Source: Defluviitaleaceae bacterium (GTDB lineage: Bacteria; Bacillota; Clostridia; Lachnospirales; WQUN01). From it: a DNA stretch of 64,000 bases. Location of the stretch: NCBI GenBank assembly GCA_009779835.1, contig WRBD01000001.1:100788-164787 (forward strand). The letters are read 5' to 3'. A program made the translations under genes and the position numbers. Below the pieces are notes generated by a model. That model was not told where the DNA came from. It made no database searches and worked only from the letters and a program-made list of their open reading frames with translations. Below, one piece after another: positions 45,793 to 54,037 of the stretch. Position 1 is the first letter of the stretch; each line of letters opens with the position of its first letter.

Positions 45793-46938
45793 TTAATAAT
45801 TCGTATTTGCAAATTTATTGGTTGTCATTTTCAGCATTGCATTCACATCCAGAATACCGCCTGTTAATATCCTGCCGTCGAGGTTGGGATGCCTCTGCGC
45901 GCTGGATAAAATGATGTCTTTTATTTCAAGGGTAGTTAAGCCTGGCATATATGCTTTCAATAATGCGGCGGCGCCGGATACATGCGGCGCAGACATGGAA
46001 GTTCCGTTTAAAAAACTGTAATTACCGTTTAAAGTGGCACTTAAAATATTTATCCCGGGTGCCGCAATATCAACGTTTCTCACTCCAAAGTTCGAGAATG
46101 ACGTAAGTGTATTGTTCGGTGTGGATGCCGCGACCGATATAATATTTTCACTATCGTAGCAGTTTGGGTACGAAGGAATCACATCATTATTGGTGCCGTC
46201 GTTTCCTGCTGAGGCGATAAACAAACCGTCATATTGTTGGATTGCAAACTCTACAGCAGCCGAATAATTCCTGCCGCCCCAGCTATTGTTTAAGATGGGG
46301 ATACAGTTTATATTTGCATAATTAATAGCTCTAATTGCTGTTGCGAGATCGAAAGTATCGTTTCCCAATTTGAAGTTAGCCAAGCCTACTCTCCAACACA
46401 CTCCCGCAACCCCGATATTATTATTTCCCACAGCACCGATTGTTCCTGCTACATGCGTTCCGTGTCCGGTTTCATCCGGGAAGTCATATGGGTTGCCTTC
46501 GTGAATTAAATTGGGAGTCAAATCAGGATGGCTAAATTCTATACCGCTATCCAATATACCCACAACAATATCTTGGTTTTCAGAGATAAAAATATCCCAT
46601 GCCGAGGGAGCCTTGATTGATTCCATACCCCAAAGCTGATTAAATAACGGGTCATTAGGAATAACGTGCGGTTTTGTCAAATAGTTAGGCTCGGCAAAAA
46701 TAACATACGGGTGGGTCAGGAGCTTCCCGATTGCTAAAGGTACCGATACTTTGTCATTGGCTTGCAAATGAATCAATACAACGTCCCTAATACCATTTTT
46801 ATTTCTTTCTTCTTTAGGATGGAATATCGTTTCCACTTTGTAAACATCAATTAGCGTCAAAAATGACATGTTGTACGAAAACTTGTCTTTTAAGCCAACG
46901 ATTATTTTCCCTTCCACAAAATCATAATAATCTGACAT
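45793..46938 (-). CDS. Subtilisin-like serine protease (S8)
   Basis: 381 residues, ATG at 46938 seven bases after GGAGGGG. No signal peptide. Residues about 1-95 resemble an inhibitor/chaperone prodomain (EGKIIVGLKD...AEPNYL), then the catalytic domain with Asp130 in GILDSGIEFSHPDL, His159 in GHGTHVAGT, Asn in the NNSWGG oxyanion region and Ser in NGTSMSAPHVSG (about 325). All triad residues are present. Without a signal peptide it may act in the mother cell or be released by lysis, as some spore-related subtilases are. It is an intact cargo gene. Confidence 0.92.
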   Translation of the reverse strand: MSDYYDFVEGKIIVGLKDKFSYNMSFLTLIDVYKVETIFHPKEERNKNGIRDVVLIHLQANDKVSVPLAIGKLLTHPYVIFAEPNYLTKPHVIPNDPLFNQLWGMESIKAPSAWDIFISENQDIVVGILDSGIEFSHPDLTPNLIHEGNPYDFPDETGHGTHVAGTIGAVGNNNIGVAGVCWRVGLANFKLGNDTFDLATAIRAINYANINCIPILNNSWGGRNYSAAVEFAIQQYDGLFIASAGNDGTNNDVIPSYPNCYDSENIISVAASTPNNTLTSFSNFGVRNVDIAAPGINILSATLNGNYSFLNGTSMSAPHVSGAAALLKAYMPGLTTLEIKDIILSSAQRHPNLDGRILTGGILDVNAMLKMTTNKFANTNY

Positions 46939-47046
46939 AATGGGTCCCCTCCAATGTTTCATCGTCAAAGCATAATATGATGGATATATCTGCCATGTTA
47001 CCGGGCTTGTATCACATTCTTAAATCATGAGTCCAATATAAAAATA

Positions 47047-47088
47047 GGGGCTGTTGCTAACTGCTTTTCACAGTTTTGAAACAGACCC
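47047..47088. repeat. Imperfect inverted repeat, IS-end-like
   Basis: GGGGCTGTTGCTAACTG on the left mirrors AACAGACCC preceded by CAGTTTTGA on the right. The outer sequence GGGTCTGTTTCAAAACTG resembles ends of some insertion sequences; no transposase is nearby. Confidence 0.4.
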
Positions 47089-47235
47089 TTGCTTTAATAA
47101 GTTTGGTTTTTTCATTCATTTTTTCATGTTTTTATGGCTTTACACCCGGTTGTTATACCGGTTGACCCGTCATTTTGGCGGGTTTAACGGGGTTACATAC
47201 ATCAAAAAAGCATAAATATTTTGTTGAAAATTCGA

Positions 47236-47265
47236 TTTTCACTATTAATCATTTTGGTATATAAT
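47236..47265 (+). promoter_or_regulatory. Promoter of the DUF2461 gene
   Basis: TTTTCA (47236) and TATAAT (47260) with 18 bases between; a vegetative type promoter 22 bases before the start codon. The region 46939-47235 before it holds only the inverted repeat at 47047 and hairpins near 47146-47198. Confidence 0.5.
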
Positions 47266-47287
47266 AGTAAGAAAAAGGATTGGCAAA

Positions 47288-47962
47288 ATGTTTAATGGCT
47301 TTACTCCCCATACGATTGATTTTATGTGGAATCTCCGCCTGAACAATAATAAGGTTTGGTTTGAGGCAAACAAGGAGATATTCCGGCAGGATTTTCAGAA
47401 TCCAATGAAAGAATTAGGTAAAGAAGTATTCGAGCGAATCACGGCAACCTATAGCGATTATGGTTTTATCCATAAAGTTTCGCGAATCTATAAAGACGCG
47501 CGGCGTATACGCGACGGCGAGCCATACAGGTGCAATCTATGGTTTTCCATTGAAAGACCCAGCGAAGAGTGGGCATCTACTCCGGTGTTTTGGTTTGATT
47601 TATCTCCCGAAAATTGGAGTTATGGCTTAGGGTACTATCAAGCAAAGGCGATAACAATGGCAAAATTTCGGGCTCGTATTGACCGCGACCCCAAGAAATT
47701 CGAGAAGTTCATTGCCCCATTGGATAAACAGGATGAGTTTATCATTGAAGGGGATGAGTATAAACGTAAAAAAGAGGCTCCGTCCCTCAAAACAGCTACT
47801 TGGTATAATAGAAAATCTTTTTCGCTCATCCACCAGCAACAAAACGGCGAGGAATTGTTCTCCTCTGAATTGGCAGAACGGCTTGTCAGCGGCTATCAAT
47901 TTCTGATGCCGTTTTACGATTATTTTATCACATTGGATTCCGACCCTGATCCCGGAGTTTAG
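47288..47962 (+). CDS. DUF2461 family protein
   Basis: 224 residues of the DUF2461 family: FNGFTPHTIDFMWNLRLNNNKVWFEANKE at the start, RIYKDARRIRDGEPYRCNLW and GLGYYQA are hallmarks. Cytoplasmic, function unknown in all bacteria. Full length and intact; AAAAGGAT precedes the ATG. It is followed by the acyltransferase gene 17 bases on and probably shares its transcript. Confidence 0.85.
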   Translation: MFNGFTPHTIDFMWNLRLNNNKVWFEANKEIFRQDFQNPMKELGKEVFERITATYSDYGFIHKVSRIYKDARRIRDGEPYRCNLWFSIERPSEEWASTPVFWFDLSPENWSYGLGYYQAKAITMAKFRARIDRDPKKFEKFIAPLDKQDEFIIEGDEYKRKKEAPSLKTATWYNRKSFSLIHQQQNGEELFSSELAERLVSGYQFLMPFYDYFITLDSDPDPGV

Positions 47963-47979
47963 ATTATAGAGGTAAATAA

Positions 47980-48687
47980 ATGCGGACAATATTTTGGTAT
48001 TTACTCTTTTCAATTACGTTGGTATTAACCGGGCCAATTCTTTTAGTTGCGAAAATACGAAAAGAAAACATGTCCGAAACTGATTTTTTGAAATTTATAG
48101 AAGCCATTGTAAGGAAATGGGCTTTAATACAAGTACGCGCAAGCGGAGCTCGCTTTCATATTTCAGGACTTAATAATATACCGGAGGAAGCCGTATTGTT
48201 TGTAAGTAATCATCAAAGCAACTTTGATATCGCTGTGTTCCTTGCACTTATTGCAAAACCAAAGGGTTTTGTTGCTAAAATTGAAATTTTAAAAGTTCCT
48301 ATATTAAGAACTTGGATGAAATATATAAACTGTGTTTTTATTGATAGAAAAGACATACGCCAGTCTGCAAAAGTGATTTTAGAAGGAATAAAGATTTTAA
48401 AAGATGGCCATTCGATGGTTGTTTTCCCTGAAGGAACACGTAGCAAAGGAGATGTTTTTGGTGAGTTTAAGGCAGGGAGTTTTAAATTAGCCACAAAATC
48501 TAAAGTTCCGATTGTTCCTGTTACAATAAACGGAAGCTATAAAATAATGGAAGCAAATAACAATTGGATTAAACCGGCAGATGTATATATAACAATTCAT
48601 TCGCCGATAAGTACAGCTAATTTAACAAATGAGGAAATGACGGCGTTGCCATTAAAGGTTGAAAATATTATAAAAGAAAACATTTGA
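47980..48687 (+). CDS. plsC: 1-acyl-glycerol-3-phosphate acyltransferase
   Basis: 235 residues with an N-terminal membrane segment (FWYLLFSITLVLTGPILLV) and the four PlsC blocks: VSNHQSNFDIAV (HX4D catalytic), INCVFIDRKD, VVFPEGTRSKG and VPIVPVTINGSY. Makes phosphatidic acid from lysophosphatidate at the membrane. Codon use is more AT-rich than the flanking chromosome, consistent with cargo brought from elsewhere. A second genomic plsC outside the window would be expected. Confidence 0.85.
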   Translation: MRTIFWYLLFSITLVLTGPILLVAKIRKENMSETDFLKFIEAIVRKWALIQVRASGARFHISGLNNIPEEAVLFVSNHQSNFDIAVFLALIAKPKGFVAKIEILKVPILRTWMKYINCVFIDRKDIRQSAKVILEGIKILKDGHSMVVFPEGTRSKGDVFGEFKAGSFKLATKSKVPIVPVTINGSYKIMEANNNWIKPADVYITIHSPISTANLTNEEMTALPLKVENIIKENI

Positions 48688-48722
48688 ATGTCATTGCTTG
48701 TGCCATGTAAATATTATGATTA

Positions 48723-48807
48723 TAAGAACCTGTGATCAATACCGCTCAACGCCGCTTGAAAGCATCGAGTTTCATTCGGCATTAAGGATATTGAACACAG
48801 GTTCTTA
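48723..48807. repeat. 85-bp terminal-inverted-repeat element (MITE-like)
   Basis: TAAGAACCTGTGATCAAT at the left matches the inverted right end at 17 of 18 positions, with a 49-base core that codes for nothing. Such short units derive from IS ends. The rest of 48808-48986 holds CATATAGTA near 48861, an AT-rich stretch and the ribosome site of the next gene. Confidence 0.6.
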
Positions 48808-48986
48808 GTTTTTCTATTATCCCACATTGAGACAACCCGTAACAATTTTGTACATGTATCCATATAGTAAAATATACTGCTTAAAGAAGCAAGTTGCATA
48901 CAGTTTTTGATTTTTTAAATCTGTATTTAGGCCTTTCTTAGCGCGCATAAGCAGTATCCAAAATTCATTATAATGAGGAGTAAAAT

Positions 48987-49829
48987 ATGTCCATGCCAAA
49001 ATTTCCGACTGATACCGGAAGTTTAACAAGAGAAAATGTCATCAATCAGATTCTTTCCTCAATTGCTATGGAGGAATTGGGTCTTAGTCACGTCCTTAAC
49101 GTTGAGGGCGAAAAAATGTAGTATATCCTGGGCACATTGGATGGCGTAGCACCACCTGAGACGCCGCCCACGGTTGACCAGGTTTTGTAGGCAAATGACA
49201 GCATACAAAAGACTTTGGACACCATTATGACCTAACAGATGTTTCTACGGGGAAAAATGAATGGTCCCGACGGCGACTGGTTTGTAAATGGTGTAGATAC
49301 CGGTGTTCAAGCTCAAGATCCCGCAGGCCAACAAGACCAACAAGGCGTACCGGGCGTGAACGGCGCAGATGGTTCAACACCTGTAGTTACAATCGGTCCT
49401 GACGGTAACTGGTTTGTTGACGGCGTAGACACAAATCAACTGGCACAAGGTCCTCCGGGGGCAAGTGCTGTTATACCTTACGCATCCGGGATACCGACCG
49501 ACATTAACATGATATTAGGCGGCCTTGCAGGGGTTCCTGAGTTTATAGGATTTGGTTTATCTGCCCCGGGCGCTTCGGTGTTAGGAAATACAATTGACTT
49601 CACAGGCGGAACACTTACCAACTTCGCTTTCACTATGCCGCGTGCCGGTGCTATCACCGATATATACGCTTCATTCTTGATAGTGGCAGGCGTATCCATT
49701 GGCATGAATCCTACTGTTTACCTGTATACACGTAAGTCTAAACGTCCTCTATTTTTCGTTTCAGAGGTGTCACGGGGAGAGCGGCCGAGCAAGGTCACTT
49801 ACATTAGCGGGAAGAAACCCCGCCTGTAA
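48987..49829 (+). pseudogene. Collagen-like surface protein gene with three in-frame stops
   Basis: A good GAGGAG ribosome site and ATG open a frame that reads [17 protein letters not shown] then stops at TAG 49119, TAG 49188 and TAA 49233, all in the same frame, before continuing to 49829. The rest has GPDGDWFVNGVDTG and VTIGPDGNWFVDGVDT repeats, collagen-like G-x-y triplets (PGVNGADGS, QGPPGAS) and the start of a BclA-type C-terminal domain (GLSAPGASVL...TNFAFTMPRAGAITDIYASF). The tail after about 49726 does not fit the family, so the 3' end is also lost. In the family such proteins form exosporium or spore-surface filaments. Confidence 0.7.
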
Positions 49830-49866
49830 GCGTAGCCGCTTTTTTGCTTACGTCAGCATTGCCGGT

Positions 49867-51636
49867 CTAATTTTGATTTATAGAAGCGGCTGTTATATCA
49901 TCGCACATGCCTCTATCTTCAGCGCATACATCATCAAAGCAAACTTCCGCGCCAAATTTCACGGGTATATCAATTTTTATCCTTTGGGTTAACGTAAATT
50001 CAAAGCTCTTAATTTCACTTTCGCAAGGTATATGTCCCGGTGTACTCACCATTTCACCCTCACATGTTATTTCTGGCCTCTCCGGCATGGCAAAAGGCGT
50101 GATGGTAATTGGCACAGAAACATCGTACAACTTACAGTGAGCGTTTACACAGGAGCCTTCTTCACAATCGCTTAGCCTGATTAGCAGCGGTACTTCGTTT
50201 GATTGTGCTGTGAAAGAATCGGGGATACCACCTTCTATTGGTGTGTAAGCATAGTTGATTTCCGCTGTATTTATTGTGGGATTTATATCCGGTATACTAA
50301 TTACTTCAGCAGAAAAACTTACTTCAACTTTTTCTCCGTTCGCTATATCCGGTAATGGAAAACCCTGTACGGGGTTAGCCAAAGGCTCTTCGATTCCATT
50401 AATCTTTACTGAACCGGTTAAGAAAACCAGCCCTTCGGGAATATTATCTGAGAAAAAGACATCCGTTAAAGCTTGAGTACACGTGTTTTCAATAGTTACT
50501 GTATAGGTCACAGTATCTCCAATGTAAGCCTGCGGCTTATCAACACTTTTTGCCGGTTTAAACAGCGGCAAGCTAATCTCGCTGAAAGAAATATCGTCAA
50601 TGGCGTAGTCATTCCCCCAAGCAGCCGGCCCCTCACTTAAAAACTCTACAGTAAGGTGGGTATTTTCTTGGGAATTTATGACTGTACCAATCTGCTTCCA
50701 TTCCGGGTAATTTTCGTTTACAGGTATTAATTGGCCCAGCCGTTGGTCGTAAAGCGTTTTACCGGATTCATCCAGAATTATCACTCCCAAAGTCGGACTG
50801 GCATAACCGGGAACTTTGAACATATTTAAAATCCATGCACTGAACAAATAATTCGTATGCGGCTTAACGCTAACCTCGTCTATAGCGAATATTGAACCAG
50901 GCTGGTATCCGTTCACCATCATCATCCTGCCTTGTTCGTTGCCCAATGAATGGTCTGCAATTCTCCACCAAGAACCTATTTCATTGTTCTTAGAGTTGTT
51001 CATGAGATTTTGTATAGTGTATTCCCCATCGTCAGGAACATGTATTAATGGGTCAGGCAGTACATATTTAAAATCAGGGGCTAATCCCGGATAAGGGTCA
51101 GGGTCTGCGCCGGTATTCGCATTAGTACCTGGTATGAACGTACCCATTGTGCCGAAATCCGCAGCGGTCAATTGATTTTCATTGGAAATTTCGGCGCACT
51201 TGTCCATTAAAATACTAATGGGTATATACGCTACCGGGCCGTTCAAGATGTCCTGAACAACTATATTTTCTGTGCTTGCAGTTACGTAGATTGTGTTAGG
51301 TGTAACGCAGTCCAAGTTAGTAGCACCGTCCGGAGGGTTGGGGGCGTAACTTATGGGCGGTACGGTTGCCGTAGGTATCAAACCGACTTCCGCTTCTTCA
51401 TTAAACATTCCCGGAGAGTTTACAGCCGGTTCGCCATATGCCTCTACAATGCGATATTCACCTTCCGGTACGTTGTTAAAGGTATATCTACCTAAATTAT
51501 CAGTATAAACCCCCAGACGCATTTTTGTATTTATTTCCTGCAATACCACCGTAACATTGGCTATACCTCTTTCGCCTCCTGTTATATTCATGGTTCTGTT
51601 TAGGTCAAAATATATGTGTCCTGTAATGTTAATCAT
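49867..51636 (-). CDS. Multidomain secreted/spore-surface-type protein
   Basis: 589 residues; the ATG at 51636 lies eight bases after AAGGAG and overlaps the upstream stop. Residues about 1-75 form an SdrD B-like/prealbumin fold (ITGHIYFDLNRT, GRYTFNNVPEGEYRIVE). A middle part (about 170-350) looks like a carbohydrate-binding sandwich (NLMNNSKNNEIGSWWRIAD). A DUF11 repeat follows (VDKPQAYIGDTVTYTVTIEN, TDVFFSDNIPEGLVFL). The last 100 residues repeat the smaller protein next to it (VPITITPFAMPERPEI, GAEVCFDDVC). No signal peptide, which is usual for spore-coat proteins made in the mother cell. Confidence 0.7.
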   Translation of the reverse strand: MINITGHIYFDLNRTMNITGGERGIANVTVVLQEINTKMRLGVYTDNLGRYTFNNVPEGEYRIVEAYGEPAVNSPGMFNEEAEVGLIPTATVPPISYAPNPPDGATNLDCVTPNTIYVTASTENIVVQDILNGPVAYIPISILMDKCAEISNENQLTAADFGTMGTFIPGTNANTGADPDPYPGLAPDFKYVLPDPLIHVPDDGEYTIQNLMNNSKNNEIGSWWRIADHSLGNEQGRMMMVNGYQPGSIFAIDEVSVKPHTNYLFSAWILNMFKVPGYASPTLGVIILDESGKTLYDQRLGQLIPVNENYPEWKQIGTVINSQENTHLTVEFLSEGPAAWGNDYAIDDISFSEISLPLFKPAKSVDKPQAYIGDTVTYTVTIENTCTQALTDVFFSDNIPEGLVFLTGSVKINGIEEPLANPVQGFPLPDIANGEKVEVSFSAEVISIPDINPTINTAEINYAYTPIEGGIPDSFTAQSNEVPLLIRLSDCEEGSCVNAHCKLYDVSVPITITPFAMPERPEITCEGEMVSTPGHIPCESEIKSFEFTLTQRIKIDIPVKFGAEVCFDDVCAEDRGMCDDITAASINQN

Positions 51637-51976
51637 CATCATTTCTCCTTTCATGTGATTTAACACGTCTGCCATTTTCATCAACACAGGTTTTGTCATA
51701 ACAAATCTCCGCGCCGAATTCTATAGGCACATCTACATTTATTACTTGAGTTACTGTAAAATCAAAACTTTCGTTTTCATTTCTGCAGCGTATACGGCAG
51801 GGTCTAACCACAATATCGCCTGCGCAATTTATTTCGGGTTCCTTTGGCATAGCGTACGGCGTTATGGTAAACGGCACTGAAACCTCGAATGACTTACGGA
51901 CAGTTTTTTCACATGCATTAACTTCAAAGCAATTTCTTTCGTCGTCGCAAAAGTGGCTCTTATTGCTATGGGGCAT
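51629..51976 (-). CDS. Small Cys-containing protein, SPOCS-like
   Basis: 115 residues, ATG at 51976 eight bases after AAGGAGGGG. It contains one copy of a module shared with the C-terminus of the next protein: VPFTITPYAMPKEPEINC, then SFDFTVTQVINVDVPIEFGAEICYD. The pattern recalls the SPOCS/DUF3794 domain of spore-coat morphogenesis proteins, though the match is by eye. Six or more cysteines lie in pairs. Overlaps the large surface gene; the two probably work together. Confidence 0.6.
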   Translation of the reverse strand: MPHSNKSHFCDDERNCFEVNACEKTVRKSFEVSVPFTITPYAMPKEPEINCAGDIVVRPCRIRCRNENESFDFTVTQVINVDVPIEFGAEICYDKTCVDENGRRVKSHERRNDDD

Positions 51977-52093
51977 TTGTACCCCCTCCTTTTTATAATG
52001 GCTTGTCAGGCTATGCCTGTACAACATTTTATGCTCTATGTAAATTTGTGTGACAACCATATATTATTATTTGCTCAGGCAAGGAGAGAAACT

Positions 52094-52447
52094 ATGGATT
52101 GGCTTAAAGGAATACAAAACGCTATTCATTATATTGAGGATAACATTACCGAGGAATTGGATTATGATGATATCGCGAAACAAGCGAATGTTTCAAGTTT
52201 CCATTTCCAAAGGGCTTTTGGTATTCTTTGCGGGTTTACGCTCGGCGAATATATCCGTAACCGTAGGCTTACCTTAGCGGGTATGGAGCTATCATCGGGT
52301 AACTCGAAAGTTATTGATGTAGCTGTAAAATATTGCTATGACTCCCCCGACAGTTTCACGAAAGCGTTCAGCCGTTTTCATGGCATTTATCCTTCGTCTG
52401 CAAAAAAAGAGGGCACGAATTTAAAATCAATCACCTCTGAAAATTAA
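52094..52447 (+). CDS. AraC family regulator, truncated
   Basis: 117 residues holding only the AraC DNA-binding domain with both helix-turn-helix units (DYDDIAKQANVSSFHFQRAF and VIDVAVKYCYDSPDSFTKAFSRFHG). AAGGAGAG precedes the ATG. Relatives have a GyrI-like effector domain of about 160 residues after it; here a shifted frame at 52448-52603 still reads KLEGGNVRDYKIEAKEAITV and SANYYSEILIPVRKK, parts of that domain with the middle missing. The gene is therefore decayed, though the DNA-binding part could still be made. Confidence 0.75.
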   Translation: MDWLKGIQNAIHYIEDNITEELDYDDIAKQANVSSFHFQRAFGILCGFTLGEYIRNRRLTLAGMELSSGNSKVIDVAVKYCYDSPDSFTKAFSRFHGIYPSSAKKEGTNLKSITSEN

Positions 52448-52603
52448 AATTAAAATTAGAAGGCGGTAATGTTAGGGATTACAAAATTGAAGCAAAAGAA
52501 GCAATTACGGTTATTGATTGTGTTGATGGAAAAAGTGAAATCCCTAGTAAAACGAGCAGTGCGAATTATTACAGTGAAATTTTGATTCCGGTGAGGAAGA
52601 AAT
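52448..52603 (+). pseudogene. Remnant of the AraC effector domain
   Basis: In the frame shifted from the upstream gene, the beginning and end of a GyrI-like effector-binding domain are readable with about 100 residues missing between. After it, 52604-52815 shows no gene. Confidence 0.55.
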
Positions 52604-52815
52604 GAATATAGCAGGCGCGAAGCAATGATGTGTGTGTAGCGGCTAAATGTAATATTATAACTGATACAATAGAGCCATATGCGTACCCGATAGCGTGTCA
52701 CGGGTATAAAATTGCTTTTGGCGTAGCGGACTATGTATTAAATGCGTTAATATAGTTTTATTGAAGTGTTTTTAAGTGAAGTTTTACAAGTGATAGTAAA
52801 TGGTTTCGTTATATC

Positions 52816-52841
52816 GGTTCCCTAAAAACAGGTCATTCAAG
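52816..52841 (+). other. Right attachment junction of the element
   Basis: Inner arm GGTTCCCTAAAAACAGGTCA (52816-52835), then TT and CAAG (52838-52841). In the circular form this arm and the left inner arm would face each other across TTCAAG. Confidence 0.75.
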
Positions 52842-53200
52842 CAACGCTGGATAACGATTATTATCGGCAAACCCTTTGGACCGGTCTGCATATGCAATCA
52901 ACACTGATGTGCATTCCGCCTGGAACAGATATCGGTCTTGAGGTTCATCCCGATAACGACCAGTTCCTTCGCTTGGAAGAGGGTCAGGGGCTGGTGCAAA
53001 TGGGCGATTCGGAATTAAATTTAAATTTTCGCCAAGCCGTTTTAGCAAATTCAGCCGTGTTTGTTCCCGCCGGAACTTGGCATAACATCACAAATATCGG
53101 CACAACTCCAATGAAGCTATACGTAATCTACTCGCCGCCGCATCATCCGCACGGTACGGTTCATACTACCAAAGCCGTTGCGGATGTGATGGGAGATTAG
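52842..53200 (+). CDS. 3' part of the split gene: cupin domain
   Basis: Without its own ribosome site; a frame from ATG 52892 exists but starts inside the domain. From 52842 the frame reads ATLDNDYYRQTLWTGLHMQ, then the cupin barrel: GLEVHPDNDQFLRLEEGQGLVQMG (metal-binding His/Glu motif 1) and VFVPAGTWHNITNIG (motif 2), ending GTVHTTKAVADVMGD. It completes the N-terminal part at 43244-43670. A strong terminator follows, as expected for the end of the original gene. Confidence 0.85.
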
Positions 53201-53208
53201 GGATAATT

Positions 53209-53270
53209 AAATAAAACCTCGGAGGGAGAACCTTTTTGCGTAAAAAAAGCTCTCCCCGAGGTTTTATTAT
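53209..53270 (+). terminator. Terminator after the cupin fragment
   Basis: AATAAAACCTCGG and its complement CCGAGGTTTTATT with further pairing GAGAAC/GCTCTC form a long stem whose right arm holds the T-run. Confidence 0.8.
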
Positions 53271-53326
53271 TTATTTAGGAAAAACATGATATACTCTTAA
53301 AAAATTGTCAAGCAGAGGAGAAAAGA

Positions 53327-54037
53327 ATGCCCGACCATATACACACAATCCCCGTGTTAGACGCGCTGCGCGAGCCGAAAGCTTGCGCTTTTTGCGTGAT
53401 GTTTGAAAAATTGGAGAATGACGCGATTCAATTTATAATGGGTCCGGCTTATATGGAAGACGATGTGCGGATGGAAACGAACAAAATTGGTTTTTGCAAG
53501 CGTCACTTAAATGCGATGTACGCACAGCAAAATCGTCTTGGGCTTGGACTGATGCTTCATACTTATATGCAGCAACTTAATAAGGATATTTCCGGAATTG
53601 TAAATGGAAGGGTTCCTGTATCTTTTTTTGGTAAAGACCAAAGCGGTACGGTTGGAAAATTAAAAAATCATTTGCAAAAAAAACATGAAACATGTTATGT
53701 ATGCCAAAAAGTGGAAAGCACATTTGCGCGCTACATCGACACGTTTTTTCATATATGGGGTAGGGGAGGCGATGATGCAAAATTAATATCCGGGCAAAAA
53801 GGATATTGTCTTCCACATTTTATAAAAATTCTTGAAGCAGCAGAAAAAATTGGGCGTGGAAAACGCGAAAAATTTCTTGATGAACTTTTACCTGTACAGC
53901 AAAAATTTTTTTCGGAAATGGAAGAAGATATTGAGTGGTTTACGTTAAAATTCGACCATCGCAACTCGGACGAGCCGTGGAAAAATTCAAAAGACGCACT
54001 GCCGCGGGCAATTGCGTTACTGGGAGGTAACTCATGA
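53327..54037 (+). CDS. DUF6062 family protein
   Basis: 236 residues, cytoplasmic, with two repeated Cys motifs: CAFCVMFEKLENDAI and CYVCQKVESTFARYIDTFF, each followed later by CKRHL and CLPHF. The paired CxxC...CxxH arrangement suggests two metal-binding sites. Known as DUF6062 in Clostridia, function unknown. It overlaps the next gene by four bases and starts an operon of three. Confidence 0.75.
   Translation: MPDHIHTIPVLDALREPKACAFCVMFEKLENDAIQFIMGPAYMEDDVRMETNKIGFCKRHLNAMYAQQNRLGLGLMLHTYMQQLNKDISGIVNGRVPVSFFGKDQSGTVGKLKNHLQKKHETCYVCQKVESTFARYIDTFFHIWGRGGDDAKLISGQKGYCLPHFIKILEAAEKIGRGKREKFLDELLPVQQKFFSEMEEDIEWFTLKFDHRNSDEPWKNSKDALPRAIALLGGNS

Larger units (their letters stand above)
43671..52841 (+). 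mobile_element. 9,171-bp serine-recombinase element splitting a cupin gene
   Basis: Bounded by CAAG direct repeats within a proline-rich cupin gene. It encodes a large serine recombinase at the left end reading outward-to-left, and cargo: a decayed VOC gene, a subtilase, a DUF2461 protein, an acyltransferase, a decayed collagen-like gene, two surface-type proteins and a truncated AraC regulator. No phage structural, replication or transfer genes are present, so it is either a simple recombinase-plus-cargo unit or the worn remains of a larger element. Excision would restore the host reading frame exactly. Confidence 0.85.

Noticed and set aside
48857..48870. CATATAGTA near 48861 as a sigma-K -10 with AC 17 bases upstream
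   Set aside because: The pattern fits but is short, and it is more than 110 bases from the start codon; chance matches are expected in AT-rich DNA. Not listed as a feature.
48817..49029. Minus frame of 70 codons before the collagen-like gene
   Set aside because: Lies over the leader and start of the collagen-like gene, with no ribosome site or similarity.
47288..49235. Element-wide recoding of TAG/TAA as glutamine
   Set aside because: DUF2461 ends properly at TAG and other genes at TAA with the expected family lengths, so general recoding does not fit.
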